A stretch of 64,000 bases of DNA, taken from Methanocella conradii HZ254. GTDB lineage: Archaea > Halobacteriota > Methanocellia > Methanocellales > Methanocellaceae. Within the stretch, counting starts at the first letter, position 1. Every line of letters starts with the position of its first letter. Shown in pieces: positions 53,918-63,162 of this stretch. The notes beneath the pieces were generated by a model. It had not been told where the DNA came from and ran no database searches. It worked only from the letters and a program-made list of their open reading frames with translations. A program made the translations under genes and the position numbers. Where the stretch lies: NCBI RefSeq assembly GCF_000251105.1, contig NC_017034.1, positions 2,170,001 to 2,234,000 on the forward strand, read 5' to 3'.

Positions 53918-54968
53918 AGATTAGCTCCTTCCTCACCTGCTCTTCGGACATGCCGACCGTCTTACACCTGGCTATTATCCTCAGGTTGGTCACCTCGTTG
54001 TACTTGGCCCAAAAAAAGCCCACGAGTATAGCTATACTTAGAGGGTCTCCCCTGTATGCCGATATTCCTTTCAGGATGAGGTATTTGTCAAGCATTTTTT
54101 CGAGGTCTGAAATCTTCTCCTTCTTCAGGCTTTCCTCCGGAGCGCTTTTTAGGAAGCTATAGTGCGTGGGCTCCAGCAGCTTTAGCGCCCCCTCGACGGA
54201 CTTCGCGTTTATCATGGACAGCAGGAAATCCTCGTCCAGCTTCTTGCCGCCCTCTATGAAGTATACTTTAGCTTCCTCGGGGCTTACCCTATCCCTGACC
54301 ATCCTGAGCGCCGACTTGATGTTTATTATGTCGATCTGGGTGGCCAGGAGCTCCCGCACGACCATCGCATCGTAGTTATTCTTTTTCAGGCTTCCCAGCG
54401 CCTGCTCATAGTGATACCTGTCGAGGGCGACGTCGAGCGGGATGAGGCTCTTATCAGACTGGTACTGGCTGAAGGCCTGCATCAATGGCCGGGCGTACTC
54501 GATATCCCAGGCCGCCATCAGGTCGATGACCGATTTTACGTCGGGCTGCTTTATCATCTCGGAGAGAGAGGCCTCGTCCAGGCTCCCCACGGGCAGGAGG
54601 CATTCGAATATCTCCTCGGACGCGGCGTGGATGCTCTTACCCCTCAATATCGTCTTTACATTTTGAACGTCCCACCTCTTTAAAAAGACGTTCAGGTACT
54701 TTTCCCCATCCTCGCCCCTCACAAGCTCCGATATCCTGGTGAACGTCCGGGTGAAATTCCTACGCAGGGCATACTCCAGGCGGTATACGCCCGAGTATTT
54801 GACCCCTGCCTCCTCCACGTCCTGCCTGTAGGGCGTCTTCTCCATGGCGGCGGTGAGCGAGTCGACATCGGGCTTGAGCACGAGGTCGTCAAGCGCCTTC
54901 CTATCCAGCAGGCGCCCCTTCATCCCCCTTATCCTGGCGTTCAAGTAGCCATAGTCCATGTCAATCAC
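53910..54968 (-). CDS. atpC: A-type ATP synthase subunit C
   Basis: Links the central stalk to the membrane c-ring (yeast d homologue). 352 residues, mainly helical, with typical segments YGYLNARIRGMKGRLL at the start and NLRIIARCKTVGMSEEQVRKEL at the end. Overlaps both neighbours by eight bases. Confidence 0.94.
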   Translation of the reverse strand: MIDMDYGYLNARIRGMKGRLLDRKALDDLVLKPDVDSLTAAMEKTPYRQDVEEAGVKYSGVYRLEYALRRNFTRTFTRISELVRGEDGEKYLNVFLKRWDVQNVKTILRGKSIHAASEEIFECLLPVGSLDEASLSEMIKQPDVKSVIDLMAAWDIEYARPLMQAFSQYQSDKSLIPLDVALDRYHYEQALGSLKKNNYDAMVVRELLATQIDIINIKSALRMVRDRVSPEEAKVYFIEGGKKLDEDFLLSMINAKSVEGALKLLEPTHYSFLKSAPEESLKKEKISDLEKMLDKYLILKGISAYRGDPLSIAILVGFFWAKYNEVTNLRIIARCKTVGMSEEQVRKELIYA

Positions 54969-55545
54969 CGAACAGGGCCGAGAAGACCTCGAGCCTGTGG
55001 CGCTCCCTCGCCGACTTCAGCCGCGATTCGATGGTGTTAAAGACGACCGTCCTCCCATCGGGGGTGCTGACGTTTAGCCCGCCAGCACACGAGATGTCCG
55101 CCTGCACCGGACACTCGATGCCCATCGTTCCAATAATACGCCTGCAGAGGTCCTCGTCCCGCGGGTCTACGTGGAGCACGAACTTCTTTTCGCCAATGGC
55201 GTCGATGGCCTCGGCCATCGCCCTTCTGAAGAAGTCCTCATAGCCATTCTCTTGCCTGATAGCCGCCAGCCGCCCCTCAGCAAGGCTAAAGGCCCGGGAA
55301 AAGTACTCGTGCATGATGGCGGCGCTCTCGCCCCTGGCCTTGCTCCGCGCCTCGTATAGAAGCCTATTCCTGTCCACCTCGAGGTCCCTGGAAGCCCTTG
55401 AGATGTGCCCTTTCACGATCTCGTCCGCCTTCAGGCGAGCCTCCTCCTCGATCTTTGCAGCGCTTTCCCGGGCCTTCCTCAATAGCTCCTCCCTTTTCTC
55501 CTCCGCGCTCGCCTCCATGGACTTCATCAGGTTCTCATAGTCCAT
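54961..55545 (-). CDS. atpE: A-type ATP synthase subunit E
   Basis: Peripheral-stalk subunit. 194 residues: a long charged N-terminal coiled coil (about 1-95) and a C-terminal globular alpha/beta domain with GGLNVSTPDGRTVVFNTIESRL. It normally pairs with subunit H, whose gene I do not find here. Confidence 0.94.
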   Translation of the reverse strand: MDYENLMKSMEASAEEKREELLRKARESAAKIEEEARLKADEIVKGHISRASRDLEVDRNRLLYEARSKARGESAAIMHEYFSRAFSLAEGRLAAIRQENGYEDFFRRAMAEAIDAIGEKKFVLHVDPRDEDLCRRIIGTMGIECPVQADISCAGGLNVSTPDGRTVVFNTIESRLKSARERHRLEVFSALFGD

Positions 55546-55582
55546 GCCATACCTCCCGTATGCCCCTCCTATTGCCCGGGCA

Positions 55583-55801
55583 TCACTTTATCATGATTAT
55601 TATCATCGCAGCGACGACGAAGCCCAGAATGGTCAAGGTCTCAGGGATTGCCTCCAGGATGATGACGATGCCCGACAGCTCCGGCCTCTCCGCCAGCGTG
55701 CCGGCGCCCGCCGCCCCTATCCTTGCCTGTGCCAGCCCTGTGCCCAGGGCACCCGTCCCGAACGCTATCGCCGCCCCTATTGGGACTTCCCAGCCTACCA
55801 T
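55583..55801 (-). CDS. atpK: A-type ATP synthase proteolipid subunit c (K)
   Basis: Membrane rotor-ring subunit of 72 residues forming one two-helix hairpin, not a duplicated or triplicated form. Helix 1 carries Q25 (GLAQARIG) and helix 2 the ion-carrying E54 with T55 (AIPETLTILG). Gln plus Glu plus an adjacent hydroxyl is a pattern associated with sodium-capable rings; this is inference. Confidence 0.92.
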   Translation of the reverse strand: MVGWEVPIGAAIAFGTGALGTGLAQARIGAAGAGTLAERPELSGIVIILEAIPETLTILGFVVAAMIIIMIK

Positions 55802-55817
55802 TTATTTTCCCTCCCGC

Positions 55818-56054
55818 TTATCTCGTAAATTTCTTGAAGATCACGCACAGCGTCTCGTCCGCCTTCTTAAGCTCCATCTCGAGCTCGGTCTGCTCTTCCT
55901 TGGGTATGCCCTTCCGTATGATGAGCATGCGGTAGGGTATGCCCTCGCGCCCTTCGCCGTGGTATTTACCCATTTTAAACTTGTAGTCGCCATCCCCAAT
56001 ATCGTACTGCTTAAGCTTCTCAACCACTTCCGGTTTCAGCATCTCAAGCATCAT
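55818..56054 (-). CDS. unknown first gene of the ATP synthase operon, 78 residues
   Basis: Not recognised. Charged soluble protein with VEKLKQYDIGDGDYKF, GREGIPYRMLIIRKG and a C-terminal helix QTELEMELKKADETL. It occupies the place where subunits H and I are usually encoded, but is far too small for I and lacks the coiled-coil look of H. GGGGTAA precedes the ATG; 16 bp separate it from atpK, so it should be co-transcribed. Either a new operon passenger or an accessory factor. Confidence 0.65.
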   Translation of the reverse strand: MMLEMLKPEVVEKLKQYDIGDGDYKFKMGKYHGEGREGIPYRMLIIRKGIPKEEQTELEMELKKADETLCVIFKKFTR

Positions 56055-56100
56055 CTCTATTACCCCCTATTCATGGCTAAAGCTACGGTTTTTCCGTATT

Positions 56101-56112
56101 TTTTTATAAAAA
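56101..56112 (-). promoter_or_regulatory. TATA box of the ATP synthase operon
   Basis: TTTTTATAAAAA on the minus strand, about 47 bases before the first ATG of the operon, followed by ACGG-TTTTT-CCGT. The flanking 180 bp are AT-rich and shared with the divergent lsm promoter. Confidence 0.55.
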
Positions 56113-56220
56113 TAGCTCTGAAAACAATATATTCTTTATTTTAAAACTTAATATAACTTTCGCAGGCCAAGCACAAGCCTCCGGAAAAAATAACCATATG
56201 TAAACTTAACCTTACGATAA

Positions 56221-56502
<282 letters not shown>

Positions 56503-56556
56503 CATCTCAACCATAACGCATTTAAACGATAAGCAACATTTCAAGGGTGAATTGCT

Positions 56557-56736
56557 ATGACTAAGGGAACGCCATCACAGGGCAAGCGCCAGAAGAGGGT
56601 GCACACGGTTTGCAGAAGGTGTGGCAAGGTATCGTTCAACTACGCAAAGAAGACATGCGCCGCCTGTGGCTTCGGCAGGTCAGCCAAGCTTAACAAGTGG
56701 GGCTGGCACAGCCACCTGGCAAGACAGACCTGGTAA
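56557..56736 (+). CDS. rpl37e: 50S ribosomal protein L37e
   Basis: 59 residues reading M-T-K-G-T-P-S-Q-G-K-R, with the zinc ribbon CRRCGK...CAACGFG and the basic C-terminal KLNKWGWHSHLARQTW. All four cysteines are present. GGGTGA precedes the ATG. It lies between lsm and purF, which starts 12 bp after its stop. Confidence 0.95.
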   Translation: MTKGTPSQGKRQKRVHTVCRRCGKVSFNYAKKTCAACGFGRSAKLNKWGWHSHLARQTW

Positions 56737-56748
56737 AGCAGCTTAACT

Positions 56749-58164
56749 ATGAGAGACAAGTGCGGCGTCGTCGGCGTGAGGTTCGATGCGGAGAAGAACA
56801 GGGATGCCGCCGCGCTATACATTTATTACGCCCTTCAGGCGCTCCAGCACCGCGGCCAGGAGTCGGCTGGCATAGCTGTCACAAACGGGAGCTGCCTGCT
56901 ATCCGATAAGGGCATGGGCCTGGTCAGCGACTATTTTTCACGGGAACGGCTACAAAAGCTAGCAGGGTATGCGGGCATAGGGCACGTCCGGTATTCCACC
57001 ACTGGCGGCTCACGCCCTGAGAACAGCCAGCCCTACACGGTCACGTATAAGGGCGGAACGATCGCCATCGCTCATAACGGAAACCTGGTGAATTATAGGG
57101 AGCTTAAGAAGGAGCTGGAGGCAGAGGGGAGGGTCTTTAACTCAGACTCGGACACCGAGGTCATAGCTCAGATGCTGGCAAGGGAGCTCATACGTAACGA
57201 CATCGTGGAAGCTGTCAAAGAGGCCATGAAGCGGCTTGTCGGCTCCTATTCGCTGGTAATATTGATCGGCGATAAGGTCATCGGGGTGCGCGACCCTCTC
57301 GGGTTCAAGCCCCTCTGCATAGGACGGGTGGATGGCGGTTACGTCCTGGCCTCGGAGAGCGCGGCCATCGACACGCTTAACGGCGAGCTCGTGAGGGACG
57401 TAGCGCCTGGCGAGATGGTCGTCCTCGGGGATAAGATTGAGAGCTACAGGCTTTTTAGGTGCAAGAATCATGCCCACTGTATGTTCGAGTACGTCTACTT
57501 TGCCAGGCCGGACTCCATCATAGATGGAAGGCTCGTCTACAAGGTCAGGCACAAGATTGGCGAAACGCTGGCCAGGGAGTGCCCAACGGAAGCGGACATC
57601 GTCTCCCCCGTGCCAGACTCGGGCATCACATCGGCCATCGGCTACTCGAACGGCTCGAGCATCCCGTACGCTGAGGCGCTCATCAAGAACCGTTACGTCA
57701 ACAGGACGTTCATCATGCCCGTGCAGGAGCTGCGCGAGACGGCCGTGCGGCTGAAGCTGAACACGGTAAGGTCTAACATAGAGGGCAAGCGTGTTATTTT
57801 AATCGATGATAGCATTGTGAGGGGCACTACCTCCCGAAGGATAGTCGACCTGCTGCGGAGGGGCGGCGCAAGGGAGATACACGTCCGCATCGGCAGCCCG
57901 CCCATCATTTCGCCGTGCTACCTGGGCATCGACATGGCCACGCGGGAAGAGCTTATAGCGGCTCATAAGAGCGTTAAGGGCGTCGAGTTTTTAATAGGCG
58001 CCACATCGCTATACTACATTTCGCTGGATGGCCTGGTTGACGCAATAGGCATGCCGAAGGAAGACCTGTGTATGGGCTGCCTCACCGGAGTATACCCGAT
58101 AGAGATACCGGGCGAAAAGTGTGAGGATAAGCAGATGAAGCTTAACCACTTCGTCTCCGAATGA
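56749..58164 (+). CDS. purF: amidophosphoribosyltransferase
   Basis: First step of purine synthesis: glutamine plus PRPP to phosphoribosylamine. 471 residues. The class II amidotransferase nucleophile is Cys5 (MRDKCGVVG), so a four-residue leader must be removed. QHRGQESAGIAV and RYSTTGGSRPENSQP follow. The phosphoribosyltransferase half has VILIDDSIVRGTTSRR. C-terminal cysteines in CMGCLTGVYP and GEKC fit an iron-sulfur-binding form. Confidence 0.96.
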   Translation: MRDKCGVVGVRFDAEKNRDAAALYIYYALQALQHRGQESAGIAVTNGSCLLSDKGMGLVSDYFSRERLQKLAGYAGIGHVRYSTTGGSRPENSQPYTVTYKGGTIAIAHNGNLVNYRELKKELEAEGRVFNSDSDTEVIAQMLARELIRNDIVEAVKEAMKRLVGSYSLVILIGDKVIGVRDPLGFKPLCIGRVDGGYVLASESAAIDTLNGELVRDVAPGEMVVLGDKIESYRLFRCKNHAHCMFEYVYFARPDSIIDGRLVYKVRHKIGETLARECPTEADIVSPVPDSGITSAIGYSNGSSIPYAEALIKNRYVNRTFIMPVQELRETAVRLKLNTVRSNIEGKRVILIDDSIVRGTTSRRIVDLLRRGGAREIHVRIGSPPIISPCYLGIDMATREELIAAHKSVKGVEFLIGATSLYYISLDGLVDAIGMPKEDLCMGCLTGVYPIEIPGEKCEDKQMKLNHFVSE

Positions 58165-58257
58165 CGCTATTTTCATATTGGGGCCGCCTCTATTTCCCGA
58201 TTTATTATCGGTCGCCTTTATACCCTGAAGGAAAATATTTTCTAGTGGTGGGATAGG

Positions 58258-58758
58258 ATGGCAGGTGCAGTTCGTGGCCAGGGGCAGGAAGTGTTAAGGC
58301 TGCCCTCCATGTCAAAACTGGAAGTCGAGGAGCTTTTGAAAAATTCGAGGATATGCCGGCTGGCGTTCAATGACATGCCCCAGCCATACATTATACCGCT
58401 CGACTATGTCTATATGAATGGCAAGATGTATTTCCACTTCGCTGGCTACGGTAAAAAGATAAGCCTGTTCGAGAAGGACCCGCACGTCAGCGTGGAGGTG
58501 GACAGATACAACGATGACATAACGGAGTATGAAAGCGTCACTCTCATGGGCACGCTGGCAAAGGTGACCGACATGGGGGAGAAGATGGCTGTCTCAAAAA
58601 AGCTGCTGGAATCCATAAAGTCCAGGGGCGGGGAGAAGAACGTCGCCGCCAGGCACGGCTATGAGCGGCTGGACCTGGATACCCTCATGTCGGAGAGCTC
58701 GATGGTGCTCAGGCTCGACGTCGCTGATTACGTCGCGCTGAAGTCGCCAGCCTCCTGA
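58258..58758 (+). CDS. pyridoxamine 5'-phosphate oxidase-like flavin-binding protein
   Basis: 166 residues, split-barrel fold: NSRICRLAFNDMPQPYIIPLDYVY, FHFAGYGKKISLFEKDPHVSVEV and ESVTLMGTLAKVTD. Such proteins bind FMN, or F420 or heme in relatives, and may reduce small molecules or detoxify nitro compounds. Reaction unknown. Single gene with a weak upstream GGTGGGATAGG. Confidence 0.82.
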   Translation: MAGAVRGQGQEVLRLPSMSKLEVEELLKNSRICRLAFNDMPQPYIIPLDYVYMNGKMYFHFAGYGKKISLFEKDPHVSVEVDRYNDDITEYESVTLMGTLAKVTDMGEKMAVSKKLLESIKSRGGEKNVAARHGYERLDLDTLMSESSMVLRLDVADYVALKSPAS

Positions 58759-58832
58759 CGAATGCTTTTTAAACGAAAATCATATTATGCTGAGCGCCCA
58801 ATTAATGGTGTATCTTGAGAGAGGTATTGAAC

Positions 58833-59384
58833 GTGAACGCGGAAAGTAGCAAGGATAAAGCCATCTACGAGCACATAGCCGACTACATCATCCAGACGCT
58901 CATCAGGGAGGACGTCAACGCCTTCGCGGAGGCGAAGCTGCTCAGCGAGCTGCTGGCGTACAAGCTGCCCGGCGTGGCTGGGCGGCTCATGTACACGACG
59001 GCAAGCGACGCATCGGAAAAGCTTAAAAGGGGAGAGAAATTCAACCTTGAAAAGGAGATCGGCGGCATAACGGCTCAAAAGCGGCTGCACTTCCGCTCAA
59101 GGGACCAGTATAACGCATTCGTCATGCTATTCTTCAAGGTGGTGGAGAAATACCCCGAGCTTCTGGAGCCCGTCGACGGCGAGGACGAGTTCGAGAGGTT
59201 CATGATCCACTGCATCAACGAGTTCAGGCAAAAGCTGGAGGGCTTCGCGATGGAGGTCGCTAAAGAGCGGACCGAGCTAGAGTATAAGAATAAGCTATAC
59301 ATACACCGGAGGAACGCCGCGGTCCCAGAGGTCCCCACCTATGCCGACTATATCGCCGAGAGGATTGACGGCCTGGCCGAATGA
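58833..59384 (+). CDS. helical protein of unknown function
   Basis: About 183 residues, nearly all predicted helix, rich in Glu/Lys (AIYEHIADYIIQTLIRED, NAFVMLFFKVVEKYPELL, NEFRQKLEGFAMEVAKERTEL). Unrecognised. GTG 58833 with GAGGT seven bases before it is preferred over the TTG at 58815. It precedes the helicase gene by 108 bp with a T-rich run between them. Confidence 0.6.
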   Translation: MNAESSKDKAIYEHIADYIIQTLIREDVNAFAEAKLLSELLAYKLPGVAGRLMYTTASDASEKLKRGEKFNLEKEIGGITAQKRLHFRSRDQYNAFVMLFFKVVEKYPELLEPVDGEDEFERFMIHCINEFRQKLEGFAMEVAKERTELEYKNKLYIHRRNAAVPEVPTYADYIAERIDGLAE

Positions 59385-59386
59385 AG

Positions 59387-59404
59387 CGATTTTTCTTTTT
59401 TTGC
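59387..59404 (+). terminator. T-rich transcription terminator
   Basis: TTTTTCTTTTTTTG directly after the stop of the helical protein gene, the typical archaeal terminator form. Confidence 0.5.
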
Positions 59405-59492
59405 ATATATTATTTTCAGTATGCAGTAACAAAGCAAATTTATACTTGGTGTGATAATGGCCTTATATGGCAGCATAGAGAGGTAGTCGAGC

Positions 59493-62459
59493 TTGGAAGT
59501 GAGCGGGGCGCTGCCCGTCGAGGGCACCATAGATGAGCGGTTTCGGGGGATGTTCCCCTATGAGAAGTTCAACCGGATGCAGTCTATAGCCGTGCCGGCC
59601 ATCCTTCGGACGGACGGGAACGTCGTCGTCTCGGCTCCGACGGCCAGCGGCAAGACGGTCCTCGCTGAGGCGGCCATGGTGAAGGAGCTTGGCAGGCCTG
59701 ACAGGGGCAAGGTCCTCTTCATAGCGCCACTCAGGGCATTGACCAATGAAAAGGAGGCAGGCTGGAAGCAGGTGCTCTCAAGGATAGACTTTAAAGTGTA
59801 CGTCGTGACCGGCGAGAGGGACCTTTACCCGTCAGAGGCCAGGGCGGCGGACGTCATCATAACCACCCCCGAGAAGTGGGACTCGGCCACCAGGAAGTAC
59901 ATGCAGGACAGGTATGACTTCGTCCGTAATGTGACACTTATCGTGGTAGATGAGGTACACCTGCTCGACTCCGATGGCAGGGGAGGGACGCTTGAGGCCG
60001 TCATAAGCCGCATGAGGCGAATCAAGGCGCAGCATGGCGGCAGGCTGAGGATAGTGGCCCTGAGCGCCACGATGCCCAACATCGTCGACGTGGCGAGGTG
60101 GATAGGCGCCCCGCCAGAATGCGTCCTCGAGTTCGACGGCTCATACAGGCCCGTCGAGCTTGAGACCGAAGTATTGCCCTACCGCCCTAAGCCGAACGAG
60201 TTTTTAAATAAGTATGTGAGGCTCTACAGGGCGTTCGACGTGATAAAGGGCGAGCTTGCGGAGGGGCACCAGGCGCTGATATTCGTATCCACGAGGCAGG
60301 ACACCCATCAGGCCGCGGAGAAGCTATGCGAAATCGTGAGGAAGTACTGCCCCTACACGCTAGGGCCATCGGAGGCGATAAGGCTCCAGGAAATGAAAAA
60401 CCGGGTGGAGAACTCGAGGCTAAAGGGCTGCCTGCCATACGGGATAGCGTTCCATCACGCCGGCCTGTCTGCCGAGGACAAGGCCCTCATAGAGGGCGGC
60501 TTCAGGGCGGGGGTGATACGCATACTGGTGTCAACCTCCACGCTGGCATGGGGCGTCAACCTGCCCGCCCGCGTGGTCGTAGTCAGGGACGTGGAGATGT
60601 ACGACCCCATCCAGGGAAACAAGGATATAAGCCCAATAGACCTGCTACAGATGCTCGGAAGGGCCGGCAGGCCCGGCTATGACACCAAGGGTAAAGGCTA
60701 CGTCATCGTGCCGGATGAAAGGGCGGCCGAGTATAAGGCACTGCTGAAGGATGGAAAGGCCATAGAGTCAATGCTGGAGCATGGCCTGGCAGAGCACCTG
60801 AACGCCGAGATCGCCGTCGGCATGGTGAAGAGCGTGCGCGACGCCGCGGAGTGGCTGAAGACGACGTTTTATTACGTCAGGTCTCAGAGCATGGGGCAGC
60901 CGCCAGACGTCGATGCGCTTGCCGCCGAAAAAGTGAGGCATCTCGTGTCAAACGGGTTCGTCAGGGAGGACTCGGGCGTGCTATCGGCGACGCCGCTTGG
61001 GGCCTTGACCTCGGACTTTTACCTCAAGCTGGAGACGGCTCTTCTCTTTAAAAAGCATGCCATGAAGGGCGCGTTGACCACTGATGACGTTCTGGACGTG
61101 GTTGCCATGGCCTCTGAGTTCAGCGATGTGGTGGCGAGGCCTGGCGAGGCGTCATCGTTGAAAGCATACGGCCCCTACGAGCCCGGCGGCATGGCCAAGG
61201 TAAGGGCCATCCTGGCCGGCCTCATCGGCCGCAGCCTGCCCGACGAGCTTAAGTCAGACGCCTGGGCCATCAAGCAGAACGCCTCGCGCCTGCTGAGCGC
61301 CTTCTCGCGATTCTGCGAGGAGTACTCGGGCGAGGCGCTCTCGAAAAAGGTCAGGATGGTGTCGCTCCAGATTGATAAGGGCATACCTGAAGAGGCGGTC
61401 GAGCTGGCGTCAATCGAGGGCGTTGGCGAGAGGAGCCTTGAGGCGCTTATGAAGGGTGGCATAAGGTCGCTGAGGGATGCAGCGGACAGGAGGCCTGAGG
61501 ACCTCATGAAGATGGGCATCCGTGGGCCTGTGGCGATTAGCATCGTTGATGCGGCCCGAAAGCTGCCGAGGGCTGAAGTCGACTTCTCCGAGGTTCCGGA
61601 GCTCGTGGCGCCAGGCAGCCTGAGCGCTGCTGTAGCGATTCGTAACGTGGGGGCGGGGGGCAGGCTTGCAGTCGTGATAAAAGCAGACGACGAAACCATG
61701 GTGAGCGAGCGGCTCTACCTTGGAGGAGGCAGCGTGCGTAGCATTCCTTTCCAGCTTGACATAAAGTCGAATACTACTTTGTACGTAGCTGTCGATTACC
61801 CGGACACGATGCTGCCGGCGGATGAGTGGAAAAAGGCCTTAAAGGTAAAACAGGCCGAGCCTGAAAAGAAGGCTGATGTAGAGGAGGTAAAGGAGTTGAT
61901 GCCAGGGAACTATTTGGTCATCGCCGGAGAGGCGGGGGTAGAGTACGCCGGAAGGGCCAGGGATGCCTACGAGGGCAACGTCGTGGTGCTAATAAAGCCG
62001 GACTCTTCGGTCGTAGTGCATACGGATAGGGGTGTCAAGCCCCGTAACTACATGGGGAGGGCTCATATAATCCAGATAAAGGATGAGAGCGGTGTGAGGA
62101 TTAAGGCTGAGAGCCGCGGGGAGGTCCTATCTATATCCTTTAAGAGCGTGGAGGTGTATCAGCCGCATTTCTCGCAAAAGCCGGATATGGGGGCTGCTTT
62201 TAGGCTTCCTATTTCTGAGGGCGATAGGGCGCTGGAAAAGGCGCTAAGGGAGGCGAGGAACGCCATGGCGAGGGAGATGCGGGTGCCGCCGTACACAATC
62301 TTCCCGGACAAGACCATCTATGACCTCATCGCGAAGAGGCCGAAGACTAAGGAGGAGCTGCCGGGCGTCTACGGGATCGGTCAGGCAAAGGCGGAGAAGT
62401 ATGGCGATTTTATATTAAAGACGCTAAATGATGGAGGGCAGGAAGCCCAGGGCGGATAG
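59493..62459 (+). CDS. Ski2-type DEVH helicase with HhH and HRDC-like parts
   Basis: 988 residues, longer than Hel308 (about 720). RecA core: Walker A SAPTASGKTVL with K54, DEVH at 153-156, SAT in ALSATMPN, and motif VI QMLGRAGRPGYD. A winged-helix and ratchet region follows, then helix-hairpin-helix repeats (ELASIEGVGERSLEALMKGG) near 640-690. A roughly 250-residue beta-rich region of unknown role comes next, and finally an HRDC-like end (PPYTIFPDKTIYDLIAKRP, LPGVYGIGQAKAEKYGD). Probably acts on stalled forks or recombination intermediates. TTG start at 59493, with GAGAGGT eight bases upstream. Converges with ccdA, overlapping 36 bp. Confidence 0.85.
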   Translation: MEVSGALPVEGTIDERFRGMFPYEKFNRMQSIAVPAILRTDGNVVVSAPTASGKTVLAEAAMVKELGRPDRGKVLFIAPLRALTNEKEAGWKQVLSRIDFKVYVVTGERDLYPSEARAADVIITTPEKWDSATRKYMQDRYDFVRNVTLIVVDEVHLLDSDGRGGTLEAVISRMRRIKAQHGGRLRIVALSATMPNIVDVARWIGAPPECVLEFDGSYRPVELETEVLPYRPKPNEFLNKYVRLYRAFDVIKGELAEGHQALIFVSTRQDTHQAAEKLCEIVRKYCPYTLGPSEAIRLQEMKNRVENSRLKGCLPYGIAFHHAGLSAEDKALIEGGFRAGVIRILVSTSTLAWGVNLPARVVVVRDVEMYDPIQGNKDISPIDLLQMLGRAGRPGYDTKGKGYVIVPDERAAEYKALLKDGKAIESMLEHGLAEHLNAEIAVGMVKSVRDAAEWLKTTFYYVRSQSMGQPPDVDALAAEKVRHLVSNGFVREDSGVLSATPLGALTSDFYLKLETALLFKKHAMKGALTTDDVLDVVAMASEFSDVVARPGEASSLKAYGPYEPGGMAKVRAILAGLIGRSLPDELKSDAWAIKQNASRLLSAFSRFCEEYSGEALSKKVRMVSLQIDKGIPEEAVELASIEGVGERSLEALMKGGIRSLRDAADRRPEDLMKMGIRGPVAISIVDAARKLPRAEVDFSEVPELVAPGSLSAAVAIRNVGAGGRLAVVIKADDETMVSERLYLGGGSVRSIPFQLDIKSNTTLYVAVDYPDTMLPADEWKKALKVKQAEPEKKADVEEVKELMPGNYLVIAGEAGVEYAGRARDAYEGNVVVLIKPDSSVVVHTDRGVKPRNYMGRAHIIQIKDESGVRIKAESRGEVLSISFKSVEVYQPHFSQKPDMGAAFRLPISEGDRALEKALREARNAMAREMRVPPYTIFPDKTIYDLIAKRPKTKEELPGVYGIGQAKAEKYGDFILKTLNDGGQEAQGG

Positions 62460-63092
62460 ATAGTACGCTCCCACGAGAAGAAGGATTATGCCGGCGGCCT
62501 TACGGATGCCTGCCGAGTATTTAGAGGCCTCGCGAAGCCTGGCAGACACGACGCTGGACGAGTATGCGGCCATGAGCATGGGTATGGCCAGGCCGAGCGA
62601 GTAGGCCAGAAGCAGCGAAGCGCCGTACAGGACCGCGCCCTGTTGTGCCGCTATCATGAGTATGGAGGCCAGAATAGGGCCGACGCAGGGCATCCACAGG
62701 ATGCCGAGGCTCAGCCCCAGCAGCAAGCCTCCTGGCAAGCCGTCGCTGTCCATGCACGGCGTCGCAATCCTCGAAATGGGGAGACGTTCCCACAGGCCCA
62801 GCAATGCGCCCTCGACGGTCCTGGAAAGGATATAAAGGCCCATGACTATGATGAGCACGCCAGAAATCAGCTTAATGTAATCAATATAATCCATTAAAAG
62901 GGACCCAAGTGCGGAGGATAATACGCCCATAGCTGTAAACGATGCGGCGAGGCCTAAAACGATGGCAAGCGGCGTAAGCCTGCCCTTCTCGGCCGAGTAC
63001 GCCATAACTCCTGGTAGAAGCGGCAGCACGCATGGGGATGCGACGCTCACCGCGCCGGCCAGCAATGCCATAGCAAAGGTCACCGTCTCCAA
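62424..63092 (-). CDS. ccdA: CcdA/DsbD-type thiol-transporting membrane protein
   Basis: Passes electrons from cytosolic thioredoxin across the membrane. About 222 residues with six helices; conserved cysteines are in SVASPCVLPLLPGV and ILWMPCVGPILA. Start chosen at TTG 63092 because AGGAG lies seven bases upstream; the longer frame to 63191 overlaps the next gene and adds a basic, unlikely N-terminus. Lies downstream of an exported thioredoxin-like gene, its probable partner. Confidence 0.85.
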   Translation of the reverse strand: METVTFAMALLAGAVSVASPCVLPLLPGVMAYSAEKGRLTPLAIVLGLAASFTAMGVLSSALGSLLMDYIDYIKLISGVLIIVMGLYILSRTVEGALLGLWERLPISRIATPCMDSDGLPGGLLLGLSLGILWMPCVGPILASILMIAAQQGAVLYGASLLLAYSLGLAIPMLMAAYSSSVVSARLREASKYSAGIRKAAGIILLLVGAYYLSALGFLPSII

Positions 63093-63162
63093 ATCAATAC
63101 TCCTTTTTACTTTTATTGGCCTTGCTATGACATGCGGCCGTTCATTTATAGTCTTTTTGGGC

